Source: Apis mellifera (taxonomy: Eukaryota; Arthropoda; Insecta; Hymenoptera; Apidae). From it: a stretch of 64,000 nt of DNA. Both the position numbers and the translations under genes were made by a program. Positions 34,907-48,392 of the stretch are shown one piece after another. Numbering within the stretch: the stretch's first letter is position 1; each line of letters begins with the position of its first letter. The stretch covers positions 2,272,350-2,336,349 of the forward strand of contig NC_037647.1 in the NCBI RefSeq assembly GCF_003254395.2. The letters run 5' to 3'. The notes below the pieces were generated by a model that saw only the letters and a program-made list of their open reading frames with translations, ran no database searches and was not told the DNA's origin.

Positions 34907-35920
34907 ACCTAAACCTAATAACAAACAAAGAAAAAACAAATAAAAGTTATATTAATTATTAACAAATTAATGATATACCAATCACAAATAAAAATATATA
35001 ATGATATAATATAAATTATATAAAAATATAAAATATGCAACAAAATGATATTCTATAATCGTAACTCTGTGTTTTTATGTATAACTTTGTGTTGGTATTT
35101 ACAAAAATTTTTTACATTTTTCGCAATTTCTTGTATACAATTTATCCCACGCCGTCCAACGTTGAGGCTTAAATTTATAACTTAATCTATATTCTTAATA
35201 CTACATCTTAAATCTATGATTTATATATCCTACTGGCATCATCCGTACTAAAGATACGCTCCTATTTAGTGCAAAGTAAAAGAAAAACGAAAAAGAAAAA
35301 AAAAAGAAGCAAATGGATTGAAAATATGTATGATTGAATGTTTGTATGTATTGATTTTATGTTAAGGAGCATATCTTTTTACAGAATGTGCTTACAATAA
35401 ACTTAATCTAAATATCTATCTTACATTAAACTTAAATCTAAGACTTAAATTTAAGATTTAAAATTTATTTAAATCTTAAATTTTAATCTTAAATTAAAAC
35501 GCAAACATCTTAAAAATTTACATACAGTATAAATTAAAAATTTTATTTTGATATTTCACACAGAATTCCGAATATTTATTCAATTGTTTCGTAATTAAAA
35601 ATGCAAAAATACTAACAAATTTTATTCAATTTTAGGAAAATAGTAGAATAAAATTTAATTTTAATTTTGACAACGAATAATTATTTGTCATTTGTTCTAA
35701 ATAAATCAACTGTGTTTGTATCAATATAACGTAATAAGAATATTAATTTATAAAATATATAATATTATATAAAATAAAAAATATATAAAATATATATATT
35801 TTAAATAAATTAATATTCTTATTACATAATAACGAACGATTTTATGTAATATTACGAGAGTTTAAAATTCAAATGAATGAACATTTTAGCAGTATTTTCA
35901 TTAACAAATGCTGTAATATT
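34907..35920. other. AT-rich interval, duplicate of 22276-23289
   Basis: No gene; carries the duplicate palindrome at 35731-35825. Confidence 0.5.
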
Positions 35921-38900
35921 TAGGGGCGCTGAAAAAAAATGATAGCCAGAAAAGGCTATAAGGACCACACTTGTGATCCAAAAGCAGGATCATTCCCACA
36001 ATGTTAGTGGAAAAATTATGGGCATTTTATAAACGCAACGCTACTTTCAAAAACGCGATCATTTTATAGCGCAACACTACTTTCAAAAACGCGATTATTT
36101 TTTGACGCAACACTATTTTCAAAAACGCGATTACTTTTCAACGCAACACTAATTCTTAAAATGAATTTAATATAAATGCAAATGAATCGAAAGTTAATAT
36201 CTCTAATTAAAACTCGAAATAAAGTAAATGTAAAATTTGTTAATACTACTAATATTATTACTAAAAAAATTATATCATTAAATTTAATAATGATTAAAAT
36301 TATTAAAAGAAAATCGCGATGTCTCATAAAACGCAACACTAAAACAAACGCGATTGTTATTCATTCGCAACACTAATGCAAACCGTAATTTATTTGTCGC
36401 AACACTAATTAAAAAATCGCGATTGCCCGTTTTCCCACTTTGTGATCCAAAAGTAGGATCACATTTTTGCAGCTCTTACAACTGCATTTTATGATCCCAA
36501 AACAGGACCATTTCCACAATATTAGTGGAAGAATCATGGGCATTTTATAAACGTAACACTACTTTCAAAAACGCGATCATTTTTTGACGCAACACTACTT
36601 TCAAAAACGCGATCATTTTTTGACGCAATACTATTTTCAAAAACGCGATCATTTTTTGACGCAACACTATTTTTAAAAACGCGATTACTTTTCAACGCAA
36701 AATTAATTTTTTAAATGAGTTTAGTACAAATGCAAATGAATTAAAAGTTAATATCTCTATAATTGAAACTTGAAATAAAATAAACGTAAAATTTTTTAAT
36801 ACTATTACTTTTGTAAAAAATTATATTATTAAAATTATAATTATTAAAAAAAATCGCGATGTCTCATTAAACGCAACACTAAAGCAAACGCGATTGTTAT
36901 TCATTCGCAACACTAATGCAAACCGTAATTTATTTGTCGCAACACTAATTAAAAAATCGCGATTGCCCATTTGCCCATGATGATTGTACGTTGGGCCGGA
37001 ATTCTCATCGGCCATAAATACTACTACTACTATTACTACTACTACTACTACTACTACTATTACTACTGACTCTAAAACGAGCATAGTGACAAAGTAGTAA
37101 CAATGACTTCCCATTCTTTGGATCCAGACAAGATCCAAAAAATGAGAAGCCATTCGCTGCAGCCCCTCTTCGCGACAGTTTGTCGAGGCCTCTTCGGTCT
37201 TCCTCCTTCGGGCGCAATGCCCGCTGAAACTTAAATCTAGGCTCGAGATTTCCTAATCGCAAAAAAAAAAAAGAAAAAAAATAGACTAAATCGCGAAAGC
37301 TGAGTGCACATGGACGACCAATAGTCATTACTGACCATTGTCCGCACATGCGCAGAATCTCGAGCGCACGTTCGTTTCGCCCACTTCGCGACCGCGACCG
37401 CGAAATTCGAAAAATCGATATAAGTAAAACCAGAAACGAATGGTCATTGATGACCACTTGTCTCAGTTCCACTCTCGATTTTTCAAATCGTATTTCCTGA
37501 AACAGGTTGTCACGCGAAAACGCGCCTACCCGACCAGAGACTGTGACAACCTGCCCGGCCCTACCTACTTATAATTAACATGCACACCAGAAAGTATACT
37601 ACCTATCCTACCTAGCGCTATATTTAAAAAATGGCAAAACAATCACACCAACACACTCACTCCACGGTTCTCACACATTACACCCGGGTGCAAAAAGCCT
37701 ACACTAGGGAAAGCGTCCCGGGACGCCTCCGACACCCGAGCTTGATATTTCTTTCACACTCTAACTTTACGTACCTTTTACTGAAATCGACTGACAATGG
37801 CTAGTGATCATTGCGTAAATCGCGATAAAAATGTATCTTAATTACGATTATGTATATATTCATGATTGAAAAAATGCGTAACTTTTAAAATGATATTATT
37901 AAATGATATTGAATTTGATAATTAATTTTATAATTTGCAATATTTCATAGAAGATGTAATATTGCGGTAGTAAATTGTGATAGAAGTAGTGTATAAAATA
38001 ATAATCGTAAACGATGCAATTCCACAGCCTAATCACACACACACAATGTGGAAAATACATCGTGCACGATCACTAACTCATTGTCAGTCGCTGGATTAAT
38101 ACTTATAAACTATGGTCATCATACCCATTGCCTCTCTCTCACCCAAGTAACACCTGGGCACGTGAGTGAGATCGTGGCAATGGACATGGAAGGGGTTAAA
38201 CCTGAAAATCCTGAACTAAAAAAATATTATAAGTATATATTTTTTCTCTAACGGACTAATATTCTTTACTTTATCATCTATTTTTACTTGAAATTTTATT
38301 TAATGACTCTAATTTTATTAAATATTAAAATTATGATAATTATCTAATAGGCAAAAAATAAATAAGAAATTTATTTATAACAAGAAATACTAAATGCAAA
38401 ATAAAATAATTGAATTAAAAGTTAAAGTTAATATTAATATAAATAACCTCAGGCGATTCCTTCATCAAAACATAGTTTCGAATATAAGAAATGTTCAATA
38501 TTATTGTTTTGATTCCGAAATCTACCTGTCGCGATATATCTTCTTGCACATTTTCGTGTACGAAGGAAATAAAATTAAAAATTTTATATTTTATATCATG
38601 ATTGTTGAAAATTGAAACTCGGATAATTAAAAAATATTGTATAAAGCAAAATGTAAAAAGGAAAAGAAAATTTTTATTTTACTAGTATTTGAAAAACGCG
38701 ATGTGCAAGAAGATCTAGCCTGAGTTAATAAATAAAACACAGAAAATGTTACTACTCACGGGTATAATAACTATACCCGTGATCACTATGCTCGTTGCAA
38801 AAATCTACGTATACAACCAGTCACTCGTGCCGATTCGGACCTTTCGTCCTACGACATGATTGAGTGACCGGAGGAACATAAATGCATGCGACTCACCCTT

Positions 38901-40379
38901 GATGCGAAGAATATTGGCAGGAGGATGTTCCAAAATCTGTAACAAAAAACGAAACAACATAATTTAAAACATAATCCAGGTTATTAAAAATTGAATTCTA
39001 ATTATTAATTTAAAAATTAAAAATCTAATGAATTAAAAAAAGATGAAACTCTACTAAAGTAATATTAATTAAATAAAGTAAAAATTAAATTTCTAATGTA
39101 CTTTAATAAAAATAAAAATTAAAACTCTGATAAAAAAAAAATAAGAATTTATATAAAATGAAAGATAATTACCTCTTCGCGTGATGGATGACCGCCTTAT
39201 TTTCTTGAGAGAAGCACTGACTCTAAACGAAACGTATAGTCTTTTAACGCGACCGGTTAAAAATTATATTCGGCGAACAAACACTGATTCTAATTTCGCG
39301 TTATTCTTTAAAGAATTTAAAAAAACTTTTACGAAAGCAAACACTGACTCTACTGACCGCGCGCCCATACAAAATTTACTGAAAATAAAATTGTATAATA
39401 AGGAGGGATGGGGTGGAAAAAAAAGTAAAATATTCTTCGATATTTTTCCTTTTTTTTCCTCTCAAACATTTGTTTAAGAAAATACTGCTATGAGTTGTAT
39501 AAGATTTTTTTTAAAATTCAAAAATGTTTAATGTAAATAAATTATTTGGAAAAATTTGGAAAATTATTTGAATAATTTGGAAAAATTACGTTATAATTTC
39601 GTTCGCTATCAAAATTTAGATTATAATCAAATAGATTATAATAAATTATGTCGCGAATTATAAATATTCGAAATTTTTTGCAAAATAATCAAAATTTACA
39701 AATTAAACATACAATAATAAATTAAACTTAAATTTAAACTTAAAATTAGTGTAGTTCTTAGCTTGGCATCAGTTTTCAAAAACTAATCATTCTAATACAA
39801 TTATAATACAACATTTTTAATGTAATACTTGCAATAATTTGATAAAATAATATAAAATGAAAACCGATGCCAATTACCGGGTCTCACCAACGAGGAGGTG
39901 ACTACATCGAGACCCATATAATTATTACATTAATTATATAAATTATGACAATGTAAATTAAATATTAAAACAAATTAATTGTTAAATATAAAATTAAAAG
40001 AAAATTAAAAAATTAAAATATAAATCAAATTAAAATTTTGAAATAAAAATTAAAGATTGAAAATTAAACCAAATTAAAAATTTTAACCAAAACTAAAATA
40101 AAATTTAAAAAAAAAAAAATTGAAAGTTTTAAAGTGAATTGAAAGTAAAATTAAATTAAATAAAATTAAAAAAAATTAAAAAGCAAATATTTGAAGTTTG
40201 AAATAGAAATCGAATGATAAATTAAATTAAAAATAAAATAAAAATTAAAAATTAAAAATCAAATTAATCAATTGCAAAATGTAAAGTTAATGTAAATTAA
40301 AAGTAAAAAATAAAAGCAAAAAGAGAAGTATATATATATATATATATATATATGAATATAATTATTTCTTATTATTTAT

Positions 40380-40434
<55 letters not shown>

Positions 40435-40525
40435 AATAAATAATAAAAAATTATTTTCAATGTTATAATATTTCAGTCAAATGTTATGATTTCGAAGTTA
40501 CCGCGACGCGAGTTCGATAGGAAAT
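35921..40525 (-). ncRNA. Long non-coding RNA locus, copy 2
   Basis: Nearly identical to copy 1 at an offset of about 12630; the differences I noticed are single-base changes in A runs (near 36262 and 39371) and the TA microsatellite. It holds the repeat tract (36026-36965), core (about 37080-37240), S7 (37433-37464), S6 (37503-37553), S4 (38012-38062), S3 (38450-38528), S2 (38757-38781), S1 (38817-38871), the 40-nt exon (38897-38936), first-exon zone (39400-39173) and R13. Unlike copy 1, it has P cassettes further upstream on the same strand. Confidence 0.6.
39750..39915 (-). ncRNA. HDV-like ribozyme R13, inside ncRNA copy 2
   Basis: Duplicate of R9 with the shortened P2 and the covaried P4. 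Cleavage predicted at 39916/39915. Confidence 0.85.
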
Positions 40526-40558
40526 GATTGCTCTCGCCCGTCCTGTCCCCTATTTATA
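40525..40558 (-). promoter_or_regulatory. TATA promoter of the ncRNA locus, copy 2
   Basis: Duplicate of 27882-27915: TATAAATA at 40558-40551 and initiator A at 40525. Confidence 0.6.
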
Positions 40559-40659
40559 CAAGCGCGTGAACCGAAGTCGAACGAAAATATACGACCTCTT
40601 CCGAATTTATCAAAATAGATCTTTCGAATGTATTAATCAATAATTTATCAGTTTTTATA

Positions 40660-42599
40660 TTTATATTGATAATTTATTGTTAGTTCATGAAGTTAATAAC
40701 AATTTTTGAATTTTTTTTGTTAATTTATGGATTTAATAATATATTAAGATATTATATATAATACTTAAAAATTTATTTAATATATTTATTTAGTATAATA
40801 CTTAAAAATTATGTATTACATAACATCAATTATCAATTTGTAGTTATATTAAAAACTGAAATAATTGATTATAGTAAAATTGACAATGTTAAACTCTATT
40901 TTTATACGTTCCAGCCTCGAGAGATTTACTTAATCATTATGTTTTAATTCTTCAAGATTTAAAATCAATTTTATTAATTTCTATATTATATTAAAATTTT
41001 ATTAGTTTCTATACTATATTGAAATTCTTTTCGTTTTACAATAGTTAACTTCTATATTATATCTATATTATTCTACATTATATTTTTATGTACTTGTGTA
41101 TTAATTCGTTAATTAAATATTATGAAATTAAATTCTTTTAATGCTAAAAAACAGAAGGGAAAAATTCAACATTGACATATTAATTAAGTAACACATAATA
41201 ATTAAGTAATATATAAATAATAAATAAAACAAAAAAAAATATATAATATAAAAATTAATTATTATAAAATAAAAGGAATTTAAATATATGAAAATAATTT
41301 AGTCACAAAGTTAAACTAATCTAACGGAAATAAAATAAAAATATTAAAAAAAAATTTAATAATTTAATAAATAAAAAAAAACAGGAATATTACGTAAATG
41401 AAGATAATACAAAAAAAAGCAATTAAACCAAACAATTAAATGAAAGAATACTTACAATGTAAAATTATTTTTTATATGGTTCAAAATTGTTCGATTTATT
41501 ATGTTAAATATTATCTTGATATTTAGTTCTTTTTGTTCTTTTGATCTCTTTTTGATCTCTTTAATTAAGATGAATTAAATTCAAATTCTACATTTTAATT
41601 TTTCTTTATTTTAAAATAATAAATTTCTATATTATATTCTCTTCTTATGTTTATGTATTCATTCTCTATTTACATATTATAAAATTAAATTCTTCCACAT
41701 AAGAGAAGAATATAATACTGTAATACATAAATAATGAATAAAACGTAAAAAGAAAATAAAATATAAATATTAATTATTATAAAGTAAAAAGAATGTAAAA
41801 ATAGAAGGAGAATTTAATCACAAAATAAAGAAAATCTAAAAGAACTAAAACATAAAGAGAAATATTTAACACAAGTATTATCTTAATCTAAGTAATACAA
41901 AAACATTTTAAAAAAACATAGCAAAATTTACAATGATGAATTCTTTTTTTATATGTTGCAACTTTCTTAGATTCTAAAAATTACTAATTATTATGTTTTA
42001 GTTTTTTTTTAGACTTTGTTAATTTTAAGATTAATTTATTTGTTCTTCTATGGTACAATCTTTTTTGTTTTCTAATAGTTAACTTTTATATTATATTTTG
42101 TTCTTATGCGTGTGTATTTATTCATTATTTATATATTATATAAAATTAAATTCTTTCATATGTTGCAAATGTATAAGAGGAGAATTTAATTATTGTAATA
42201 ATAATGAATAAATAATGAATAAAACATGAAAAGAAAATATAATATAAAAATTAATTGTTGTAAAGTAAAAAGGAAATTGAAACACTGTAAAAGCATTGAA
42301 TTAATCATAAACTTAAAAAAGTTAAAAGGATAAATAAAAAGTAAAGATGAGAAAAGTATTTAACGGAAGAATTAGTTAAATTAAGAAAAGGAAAAAATTT
42401 TTAACAAAGACAATTGAATTTTGCATATATATAATACTAAATTATATATATATATATATATATACATAAATATATAATAAATTCTTTCATATGTTGCAAC
42501 CATATAAGAGAAGAATTTAATTATTAAGAATTTAATAATGAAAAAATAATGAATAAAAGATGAAATGAAAATATAATATAAAAATTAATTGTTGTAAAA
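40660..42599. repeat. AT-rich interval with diverged right-region repeats
   Basis: From 41100 on, pieces related to the repeats at 44300-46200 and 51500-53100 (TTCTTCCACATAAGAGAAG, TATTATCTTAATCTA). No gene seen. Confidence 0.55.
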
Positions 42600-43830
42600 A
42601 GAATTTGTACATACGAAATGTAAAACTTCATCACGTCATCAGGAAAGATATGGCGGCCATATTGAAATTTTTCCCGCCTTCAGAGATTTATCATGGCACT
42701 ACCAAATAAACCTGTACAAAAAGAAATCAAAACTACTAAATAAATGAATCAAATGAATAAAATGTATAACTACGTTAAAAATGCAAGATCACAACTATTA
42801 AAAGAAATAAATACTCACATAAGCTATCCTATTAAATTCGACATTTGAATTATATTATATGAATAAAGAACTCAAAATGATGTAATTGTCAAAAAATTAT
42901 CTATTCTAATGATAAAATATAGAGTAAAGGTATTATCAATTAAATACAAATGACAAAAAGGAATAATTATAAAAAGAATGGTATTAAAATATTATGCATT
43001 AAATAGAATATACTCGAGAAAATTTCTAATTTCTAATCGTTACGACGAATCAACGAATAATGTCTCTTCGCACTTCGCTTTTGCGCATCGAAATTTCAAC
43101 ATGGAGGGAGAATACGTTCGACAATTCGACAAGACAAAGCATTTGTTTGAACACAAATTATATTTCTTGGAAAGGATCAAATATCATAAGGAACGTTTCT
43201 AGCCTCGAGCAAAATACAAACGATAGATCAAAAAAAGTAAACAGTAAACACACAGACGAGACATTGCATATATGGCTGTCACGATATATGTACTTGAATA
43301 ATTCGACTTCACGAAATGAATTGGTAACGAACCGTAAAAAAATTTCATTTCATACGACTAAAATGATAAAAATTGATCATCTAGAACGTAAAATAAACGT
43401 ATACAATTAAAATTATATTTAAAAAAAACCGATATACCATTTCAAATTCTGTCTCGAAATATTTCGATACCGAGGTGCTAATGACGCAATAGACGCCAAA
43501 TGAATAATCGAAGAAAAAGACACAAAGAAACACAAAACACTAATTAATTTCCTTTTCACTACACTGAATTGATTACTTAAAACACTAAATTAGCAATAAT
43601 TGATAAATTTGGGAATAATAAAAGTAAAATAACTTACTGCGTAATCCGAATTTGCGACGATCCGTCCTCTTGTCACGATTTCCAACTGTAGACTGACGCC
43701 TGCGCACTATGATGCGCAATATGATGCGCACTGATTCGTCTCGCGTTTCCAATAGAGCAACGTTCTGATTGGCTGGCGCATGACACTTATTTATTCATTT
43801 TAAAACCGCGCGAAAAATTGAAATTTTATA
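42600..43830 (-). repeat. Promoter-intron cassette P, copy 2
   Basis: Exon 1 43694-43638 and acceptor GTACAG before exon 2 at 42711. It is the P copy nearest upstream of ncRNA copy 2 on the same strand. Pairs in inverted orientation with the copy at 57510-58795. Confidence 0.65.
43633..43785 (-). promoter_or_regulatory. Inr-DPE core promoter of cassette P copy 2
   Basis: CCAAT, TCAGTC initiator (A+1 at 43694), GGACG at +28 and donor GTAAGT, as in the other copies. Confidence 0.6.
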
Positions 43831-46055
43831 TAATATATATTATATAAAATTGTTTTATATTATATAAAATTGTTTTTATTACAATTCTTTCGTAACATAA
43901 GAATCCTGCAAAGATATATTTATTAGAAATACAATAAAATTATTAATAAAATTATTAATTTCCTAAAATAGTTAAATTAAATGATACAAATTTTAACATA
44001 AAGAAGGAATTTAATATGAAAATTAATTAAATTTAAAATAAAAATAAGACAAAGAAGAAGAAATTTAACAAAAAAACTTAAATAAATTCATAAAAATTAA
44101 AAAAAATAAAATTATGAAACATAACATAGTATAACATAGTGTAAAAGTAACTAAATTTAATATAATTAAAACAGAAGTTAAATTAAAACAGAAATTTAAT
44201 TTTAAAATAAATAAATTTAAGGCATTATATTGAGAAAATAAAAGAAAGCAATGTAACATAGATATCAAATATCAGATGATATCTAGAAACTGAAAATCTT
44301 AAAACATCTTCTTTCAAATCTTAAAAAATATTTAACATAACAAATAATTGAATTTGAAATAATATAAAAAAAATTATTTAACATTCAGTAATTGAAATTA
44401 CTCTATTAAATTAAATAATAATTATAAAATAATAAAACATGAAAGGAAAATACAAATATTATATAAAATATTATATAATATTATATAAAATATAATATAA
44501 ATATTAATTATTATTGTAAACAGAATGGAGAAAAAAAGTAGTGTTGAATCTCAAAATAAAAAAAATCTAAAGGGACAAAAACATAAGAGAAGAAGTATTC
44601 AACAAAAGTATTATCCTAATCTAGATGATACAAAAACATTTAAACAGAATATGGCATAGTTTAAAATGTTAAATTCTTCTTTCTTATGCTGCAGCTTTAT
44701 TAAATTTACTGAATTATTACTGCTTTTATTTTTTTAGACATTGTTATATTTATTCATTCTTTATTTATATATTATAAAATTAAATTCTTCCACATGAGAG
44801 AAGAATTTAACATTGTAATACGTAAATAATGAATAAAACATAAAAGAGAAATATAAACATTATATAAAATATTAAATAATATTAAATAAAATATAAATAT
44901 TAAATATAAATATTCATTATTATAAAGTAAAAAGAATGGAAAAATAGGAAGAGAATTTAATCTCAAAATAAAGAAAATCTAAAGGAAAAAAAATATAAAG
45001 AGAAGAAATATTGAACACAAATATTATCCTAATCTAATTGATACAAAAATATTTAAACAAAACATAGCATAATTTAAAATGTTAAATTCTTCTTTTATAT
45101 GCTTTATTAAATTTACTGAATTATTATTGCATTTATTTTTTTTAGACTTTTAATTTGTTCTTCTATGGTACAATTTTTTTTATTTTCTAATAGTTAACTT
45201 TTATATTATATTCTCTTCTTATGCTTGTATATTTATTCATTATTTATATATTATAAAATAAAATTCTTTCATATAAGAGAAGAATTTAACATTGTAATAG
45301 ATAAATAATGAATAAAATATGAAAGAAAAATATAAATATTATATAAAATATTATATAATATTATATAAAATATAAATATAAATATTAATTATTATAAAGT
45401 AAAAAGAATGTAAAAATAGAAGGAGAATTTAATCTGAAAATAAAGAAAATCTAAAAGAAATAAAACATAAAGAGAAATATTTAACACAAGTATTATCTTA
45501 ATCTAGATAATACAAAATCATTTTAACAAAACATAGAAAAATTTAGAATGTTGAATTGTTTTTTTATATGTTGCAGCTTTCTTAGATTCTAATAATTACT
45601 AATTATTATGTTTTAGTTTTTTTTTAGACTTTGTTAATTTTAAGATTAATTTATTTGTTCTTCTATGGTACAATTTTTTTTTGTTTTCTAATAGTTAACT
45701 TTTATATTATATTCTGTTCTTATGCGTGTGTATTTATTCATTATTTATATATTATATAAAATTAAATTCTTTCATATGTTGCAAATATATAAGAGGAGAA
45801 TTTAATTATTGTAATAATAATGAATAAATAATGAATAAAACATGAAAAGAAAATATAATATAAAAGTTAATTGTTGTAAAGTAAAAAAGAAATTGAAACA
45901 CTGTAAAAGAATTGAATTAATAAATAAACTTAAAAAAGTTAAAAGGATAAATAAAAAGTAAAGATGAGAAAAGTATTTAACGGAAGAATTAGTTAAATTA
46001 AGAAAAGGAAAAAATTTTTAACAAAGACAATTGAATTTTGCATATATATAATATT

Positions 46056-46093
<38 letters not shown>

Positions 46094-46219
46094 AATATAT
46101 AATAAATTCTTTCATATGTTGCAACCATATAAGAGAAGAATTTAATTATTAAGAATTTAATAATGAAAAAATAATGAATAAAAGATGAAATGAAAATATA
46201 ATATAAAAATTAATTGTTG
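43831..46219. repeat. AT-rich arm with ~500-bp repeat pieces
   Basis: Contains the inverted counterparts of 55500-57490. Phrases such as TATGTTGCAGCTTTCTTAG and ATGGTACAATTTTTTTT recur. No gene seen; short reading frames are AT-rich by-products. Confidence 0.6.
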
Positions 46220-47430
46220 TAAAAAGAATTTATACATACGAAATGTAAAACTTCATCACGTCATCAGGAAAGATATGGCGGCCATATTGAAATTTTTCCC
46301 GCCTTCAGAGATTTATCATGGCACTACCAAATAAACCTGTACAAAAAGAAATCAAAACTACTAAATAAATGAATCAAATGAATAAAATGCATAACTACGT
46401 TAAAAATGCAAGATCACAACTATTAAAAGAAATAAATACTCACATAAGCTATCCTATTAAATTCGACATTTGAATTATATTATATGAATAAAGAACTCAA
46501 AATGATGTAATCGTCAAAAAATTATCTATTCTAATGATAAAATATAGAATAAAGGTATTCTCAATTAAATACAAATGACAAAAAAGAATAATTATAAAAA
46601 GAATAGTATTAAAATATTATGCATTAAATAGAATATACTCGAGAAAATTTCTAATTTCTAATCGTTACGACGAATCAACGAATAATGTCTCTTCGCGCTT
46701 CGCTTTTGCGCATCGAAATTTCAACATGGAGGGAGAATACGTTCGACAATTCGACAAGACAAAGCATGTTTGAACACAAATTATATTTCTTGGAAAGGAT
46801 CAAATATCATAAGGAACGTTTCTAGCCTCGAGCAAAATACAAACGATAGATCAAAAAAAGTAAACAGTAAACACACAGACGAGACATTGCACACGATATA
46901 TGTACTTGAATAATTCGACTTCACGAAATGAATTGGTAACGAACCGTAAAAAAATTTCATTTGATACAACTAAAATGATAAAAATTGATCATCTAGAACG
47001 TAAAATAAACGTATACAATTAAAATTATATTAAAAAAAAACCGATATATCATTTCAAATTCTGTCTCGAAATATTTCGATACCGAGGTGCTAATGACGCA
47101 ATAGACGCCAAATGAAGAATCGAAGAAAAAGACACAAAGAAACACAAAACACTAATTAATTTCCTTTCCACTACACTGAATTGATTACTTAAAAGACTAA
47201 ATTAGCAATAACTGATAAATTTGGGAATAATAAAAGTAAAATAACTTACTGCGTAATCCGAATTTGCGACGATCCGTCCTCTTGTCACGATTTCCAACTG
47301 TAGACTGACGCCTGCGCACTATGATGCGCATTGATTCGTCTCGCGTTTCCAATAGAGCAACGTTCTGATTGGCTGGCGCATGACACTTATTTATTCATTT
47401 TAAAACCGCGCGAAAAATTGAAATTTTATA
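46220..47430 (-). repeat. Promoter-intron cassette P, copy 3
   Basis: Exon 1 47306-47250, exon 2 starting at 46336. Its promoter lacks one TGCGCA-containing repeat present in the others. Pairs in inverted orientation with the copy at 54240-55500. Confidence 0.65.
47245..47385 (-). promoter_or_regulatory. Inr-DPE core promoter of cassette P copy 3
   Basis: TCAGTC initiator with A+1 at 47306 and GGACG at +28; the CCAAT-initiator distance is shorter by about 14 bp because one TGCGCA repeat is missing. Confidence 0.55.
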
Positions 47431-48336
47431 TAATATATATTAATTGTTTTTACTCGTAACATAAGAATCCTGCAAAGATATATTTATTAGAAATACAATA
47501 AAATTATTAGTAAAATTATTAATTCCCTAAAACAGTTAAATTAAATGATACAAATTTTAACATAAAGAAGGAATTTAATATGAAAATTAATTAAATTTAA
47601 AATAAAAATAAGACAAAGAAGAAGAAAGTTAACAAAAAAACTTAAATAAATTCATAAAAATTGAAAAAAATAAAATTATGAAACATAACATAGTATAACA
47701 TAGTGTAAAAGTAACTAAATTTAATATAATTAAAACGGAAGTTAAGTTAAAACAGAAATTTAATTTTAAAATAAATAAATTTAAGACAGTAAATTGACAA
47801 AATAAAAGAAAGCAATGTGACATAGATATCAAATATCAGATGATATCTTGAAACAGAAAATTTAAAACACCAAAAAATATTTAATATAACAATTAATTGA
47901 ATTTGAAAAAATATAAAAAAAATTACTTAACATTCAATTATTTAAGTTATTTAAGATTCAAAGAGATTAGAAGAAGACTAATAAGATATTTCATACTGAA
48001 TTAAACAAAATCTGAAGAGAATTCTTCAAATATAAAACAAGATTAATATAAGAGTTATATAAATATAAAAATTTTCAAGAATATAAATAAAAATCAACAC
48101 ATATATTAATTGAATTGGAAAAATATTTATAAAAAAATAAAAAAAATTGTAATACATAAATAACGAATAAAATATAAAAAAAGAAAATAACATAAAAATT
48201 ATTTAATTACCATAAAAAAAAAAAAAGAAAAATTTGAACATAAGAGAGAACAACTTAACCTCAAAGTTAAGAAAGATTTAAATATATAAATCTCAAGCAT
48301 TAAGAAAAAATTTAACACAAGTGTTAACTAAATTAG

Positions 48337-48392
<56 letters not shown>

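Noticed and set aside
42978..43410. 74- and 116-residue reading frames in cassette P
   Set aside because: They are antisense to the inferred transcript, lie in the intron, and differ in length and frame between copies.
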